The translations under genes were made by a program, and so were the position numbers. This document shows positions 60,101 to 64,000 of a DNA stretch of 64,000 nucleotides, piece after piece. Source of the stretch: Mesaphorura yosii (lineage: Eukaryota; Arthropoda; Collembola; Poduromorpha; Tullbergiidae); assembly GCA_009869945.1 (NCBI GenBank), contig WIXG01000316.1, positions 28,244 through 92,243 of the forward strand. Reading direction: 5' to 3'. The notes beneath the pieces were generated by a model. That model worked only from the letters and a program-made list of their open reading frames with translations, made no database searches and was not told where the DNA came from. The first letter of the stretch is position 1. Each line of letters opens with the position of its first letter.

Positions 60101-61133
60101 TCATTTTCACGCTTGCTGGACTTCATTTGTGCTAAATTACGAAATTAAGATTAAATTCCGTCATGCATTCATCAAATGAAACTGAAAAGCATGAAAAGCT
60201 GAAAATGCCAAATACTATACAAAAAACTGCGTCGTCGAAGTGAACCTGCCACTGACAGGGGAAATTGAACGCAGAAGAAAACACTTAGCACTTGGCTTGA
60301 CGCTTGGCACTTGGCGTAAATCTCAAAGTGTAAAGAATAAATTGGCCGTTTGTTATTGTGATATTCATATTCATCATCACTCATCAGACTCACCACTCAC
60401 CAGAAGACTCATCTTCTCTATTCTCTTTATTTCTCTTACGCGTTCGAATTCGCGTTGGAGTGTAGTGTTCATTCTCAAGTGTGCCATTATTCCATTATTC
60501 GGTTCCATTAAGATAACTGATGCAGTGCGGCCTAGCAGAAGGAGAAAGAAAGAAACACATCGTATCGCATCGCATTATCGCATCTTATTACCTACTACGA
60601 GTGCAAGTGCTACAATAACAACCAGCCCATTTATTCTCCAGGATTCTGCATTGTACTCTGGAGGATCCGACTACAACGTGTTACGTGTTTATTGGAGTGT
60701 AAATTAAATAATGTTCTGTCAATGTCACGTCATCTCGTCGTGCGTACAGCTTGTATTAATATTTATTATTTACCGACCCGCATAGCAACTTTTCCCTCTC
60801 TGCCTGCGAGTTACAAAAAACTTCTTCAAGGAGAAGTTTCATTCAGCGGATGAGTGATATCAAGACATGTTTTCCTCCGGGGTGTCGTAATTCAAAATTC
60901 GCGCGTCATCAAATGAAGCTGATGATTTGATTTGATGGCCCATAATTTTTTGAGTGTCTTGTGGCGATAGAACTCAAGATTAACGCCTTTTCACAAATTA
61001 TAGATCCGTTTTTTGTTGTTTTGAACAAAAAACGGTTGAAACATTGCCATTTTAACTGTTGTCATTCAATTCATTCGATTCCACTTCATATTTTAACTGA
61101 AAAACTGAATTAGTTGTTTTTTCTTAGTTTCAG
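45110..61133 (+). other. probable giant 5' intron
   Basis: About 16 kb without a recognisable coding exon between candidate 5' UTR donors (45110; another at 46365, CTTG|GTAAGA) and the acceptor TTTCAG at 61128-61133 before the first coding exon. It is AT-rich with simple motifs, many chance reading frames of 60-150 codons, and recurrent AAGCCAAGCC-type words. That it is one intron is inference; separate unannotated RNA genes could lie within. Confidence 0.35.
61006..61035. repeat. 12-bp perfect inverted repeat (hairpin)
   Basis: CCGTTTTTTGTT, a 6-base spacer GTTTTG, then AACAAAAAACGG. It lies 100 bp upstream of the acceptor at 61133. Confidence 0.8.
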
Positions 61134-61199
61134 GTGCAAACGAGTTCGAGGAGCTGTCACTGACACTAAGAAGGCAGGCCAAGTCAATTAACCGAAGCC

Positions 61200-63465
61200 A
61201 TGGCGTCATCTTCAAGACATTTCAGCAGAAAACGTGAGTAATTGCTTGAAGCTACTCCAAGTGAATCTCTGAGAACGTATTTGCTAATATTTGGGTTTTT
61301 ACAATAAAATTATCGGCGTCTGTCCGTAATCTGATAATTCTGACTTGGGCTTGAGCTTGGCTCGGCATTTGGTGAGGGAAGCTAATCTCTTAATTTAATT
61401 TAGATTACGTATTCATTGTCATGACTTGTCTGTCCCGTCTTTCGATTTCCACGGAATTCTAGTTGGGGGAATCGAATTTCCAGAAGCCAAGCCACAAATG
61501 TGTGGTCTGACTTGATAACATAATTTCGAGTGCATTCGTCAGTTTAATTCTGAATTAATTGATTGGAGAGACCAAAGTCTTGAACAAACAGTTTGTCAGA
61601 ATTTCCAAGAACAAGAACAGACTTCAGTTTGATTGTACTTAAACAAGATCGTGCCTGCGTGCATCGATTTCGATGCCAATGCAAAGAAGCGGAAAAGGGT
61701 ACAGTTCGGTCGTTCGGTTGGTCATTCTCTAATGCAATTTCACGGCAGGAGGTTATTTTCCTCCAAGTTCAAGCTGGGCCGGGCCAGCCGTCATGGAATT
61801 CCATGTGATAATAAATACGTGATGTCATGTAACCTGTAACCATGAATGTACAAAAACACTAAACACAGCACAGCAGAAATGCACAGAGAGGTAATCCCAG
61901 TTGTTCATGTTTTGGTTTTGAAATCCTGTACAACAATAAAATGGAATATTTCATGTCCTTCTCCAGTTGTTCAGTATCTTCGTGCCTGCATGGCATCCTG
62001 GATTGTATGACTGTTAACTTTTGACTCTCGTGATTATTGCTGTATAAATATTGTTATTGTAATAATGTGAAGATGATCCTTGCCAGCTAAAAGCTAAAGA
62101 CCTCACCTTACGACGAGCCGAGCCTGAAGGTGTGGTGGAACATTTCTCTGTACAAACAGCCAATAGTAAACTTGCTGTGATGTGAATTAAATCTGTAATT
62201 TATGAGTGTATTGTTGAGTAAATGTCTCCCGCTGTCATTTCTTGTAATCCGTTAAATTAGGTGATGGAAAGACTTTCTGCAGCATGCACAAAACATGGGA
62301 ATGACAATGACAATGACAAAACTCGCTTGCTGGCTCACTGCGTGTGCAATAATTAGAAAATCGATAAACAACTTTTGCGCTTATTTGCTGCTTGGCTTGT
62401 CATGTCCATGCGTCCCGGTGCCACGAGTCCTTTGTCTTTTCGTTTTGGCATTAATTCGTATTACTAGCAAAAGTTAGCCAAAGCAAATTAGAATTCTTGT
62501 TTTCTTGCACGCGACACGCAACGCAACGCGAGTCGAGCACGAACGCAAGCACGAAGAAGTCATCAACATCAACTTTCATATGCCCGGCCCATTAGAAAGT
62601 GCATTATTGATTTCCCATTTGAATCGTCCTAAGTCCTGACCAATTTTGAATTAGTCTTCGACTTCGAATTATGTTCATTACCATGCATGTGCAGGTGCAT
62701 TGCAGTTGCAGTGACGCGACGTGACAGAACGGATATTAAGACATAAGAACCCTAATTTAGACAGTTAATGATCGAAATTCACCTGTAAAGCAAAAAACAT
62801 TGCTTCCCCTTTCAATCCAACCACAACATTGCATTACTTACTTGACTTTGGCTGAAGTTTCTTCGAAGCCCCGAACGCGGATTACGAATTACAGAATTAA
62901 GTTTGGGTATATGTATCTTTACGGTATGACAAGGAAGGAACGTTTTCGTATAAACCGAATTCTCAATTGTGGCTGCGGCATGCGGATGCCCGAGATTCAA
63001 GTTTCAATTCATTGCACACGCTGAATTGAATTCTTGCAGTGTCGGTGTCACATTTGTCTGCCTGCACGGAGAAAAGCCAACAGGGAAATCTTTTGGATTG
63101 AAGAGCGCACGACCCTTTAAAATGTGTTTACTTCCCTTGAAAGTCTCGAATGCTAATGCGAATGCCATTTGCCTGGTCTAAAAATATCCAGCTAAGCATT
63201 ACGCTACGCTGCGACTCTTTCTTCGCACACTATCTCTTCACGCACTTCACCAAACCGATCTAACCCATTAAAAGTGTGAATTTCATTAACAATCGGCTCT
63301 TCTTTCTATTTGCCTTTGCATTGTAGACTCGGACACTGACAAGGAGCTCTGGATGGACCAGTTCATTACGCACCAGGAGCTGCCGTCGACCGTCGACGAG
63401 TACGAACCGGACGAAGAGCTGTACGACGACGAAGACGAGGAAGAGGAGCAGCTGGGCGATAGAAC
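61200..63465 (+). CDS. 5' end of an unrecognised acidic protein (3' partial)
   Basis: The first coding exon is 61200-61233, within a longer exon from 61134. It joins in phase 1 to exon 63327-63465, which ends at a GTAAGT donor in phase 2. The product starts MASSSRHFSRKHSDTDKELW and becomes strongly acidic (ELYDDEDEEEEQLGD). About 57 residues are visible. There is no signal peptide, and no domain can be assigned from this much. The gene continues beyond the window, and its upstream exons are probably far to the left. The open, consistently spliced frame and good start context (GAAGCCATGG) support it as real. Confidence 0.6.
61234..63326 (+). other. intron of the partial acidic-protein gene
   Basis: Starts GTGAGT at 61234 and ends TTGTAG at 63326. 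No additional coding exon was recognised, though a short one could be missed. Confidence 0.5.
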
Positions 63466-64000
63466 GTAAGTGGCAGTGGCAGTGGCGTAATTTGCAATGC
63501 AATGCACTGCAATTCAATGCAAGGCAAGGCTCAGTACTTTCTTTTTAGAGATACGAAGAAAAGTATCGATGGTCCGTGTGTTCTGTGTTCGGAGCTGGAC
63601 ATAATATAAAAATAATAAATGCATTTCGGAAACTTGGCATGCTTTCCGTTTTCCCATAAATCATATCTTTCGCCTTTCCTAAACTCGAAATCGAGCACGC
63701 CACGCCGAGCTGCATTTCTTTTGAAATTGCGTCGCGTCTCGTCTCGCCGAGGCTTCAAGTTCAACAAGCTCGCACATTGCACTTCACTAGGCACTTGCAA
63801 TCTCCTTGCCTGCCTTCTCGAGAGTTTGCTCTCCTGCGCGTACTTTTTATCGGACCTCTCTGACAAGGAGGATAACCAGATCGTCCAATGCCAAACCCGA
63901 ACCAAACTTTTGGGGGATGTAGAGGGTCTCAAGGCAACCCCAAATCTGCCCTCATTACGACCAACGACCTGTCGTTGGAGAGAAATTGCAAAAATAATTT
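63466..64000 (+). other. start of the next intron of the partial acidic-protein gene
   Basis: Begins GTAAGT. Nothing else is recognised up to the window edge. Confidence 0.45.

Noticed and set aside
40800-61100. Dozens of reading frames of 60-167 codons
   Set aside because: Composition resembles random translation, no motifs recur, and they occur on both strands at chance density.

Overview
The window is nuclear DNA of an animal, most likely an arthropod. Nearly every gene is broken by short GT-AG introns, usually 50-150 bp, and transcripts end near AATAAA signals. Gene content is eukaryotic housekeeping (PRPF3, TSR1, Rab7, RP2, IFRD1) plus a secreted cystine-knot ligand of Spätzle/Trunk type, a family typical of arthropods. 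Large SEC14-like families are familiar from springtails (Collembola), so a springtail is my best guess, but nothing in the sequence proves it. No CRISPR, operon, tRNA or rRNA was found.

Region 1 (1-14.4 kb) begins with the 3' end of an unrecognised plus-strand gene. It then holds a tandem family of five SEC14-like lipid-transfer genes, all on the minus strand (A 711-1860, B 2421-4076, C 4788-6374, D 8176-9988, E 12391-14332). Two unrelated plus-strand genes sit between them: a RING-H2 double-membrane-span E3-like gene (7204-8019) and an RP2 homologue (11245-12195). All five paralogues share a 76-bp second exon of the same phase. They differ by intron gain or loss, a 28-nt microexon in D, and complete loss of the GOLD domain in A. 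Convergent neighbours overlap in their 3' UTRs.

Region 2 (15.4-26.8 kb) is compact housekeeping DNA: PRPF3 (minus), IFRD1/2-like (plus), a bestrophin-like channel of the fungal/bacterial subtype (plus) and TSR1 (plus). The bestrophin-like gene is the best candidate for horizontal acquisition.

Region 3 (26.8-28.9 kb) is a decayed patch on the minus strand. A stomatin-family pseudogene keeps its exon-intron structure but carries a nonsense codon, a 5-bp duplication and a short insertion. It directly abuts a broken non-LTR-type reverse transcriptase with a YLDD core.

Region 4 (29.9-40.7 kb) holds the Spätzle-like secreted ligand, Rab7 and an unrecognised protein of about 1049 residues with an N-terminal coiled coil. 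Sparse DNA separates them and probably contains 5' UTR exons.

Region 5 (40.8-64 kb) is gene-poor. I read it as promoter and giant 5' intron DNA of a gene whose first coding exons appear at 61200 and 63327 and which runs off the window. Recurrent AAGCCAAGCC/GGCTTGGCTT motifs are scattered through it.
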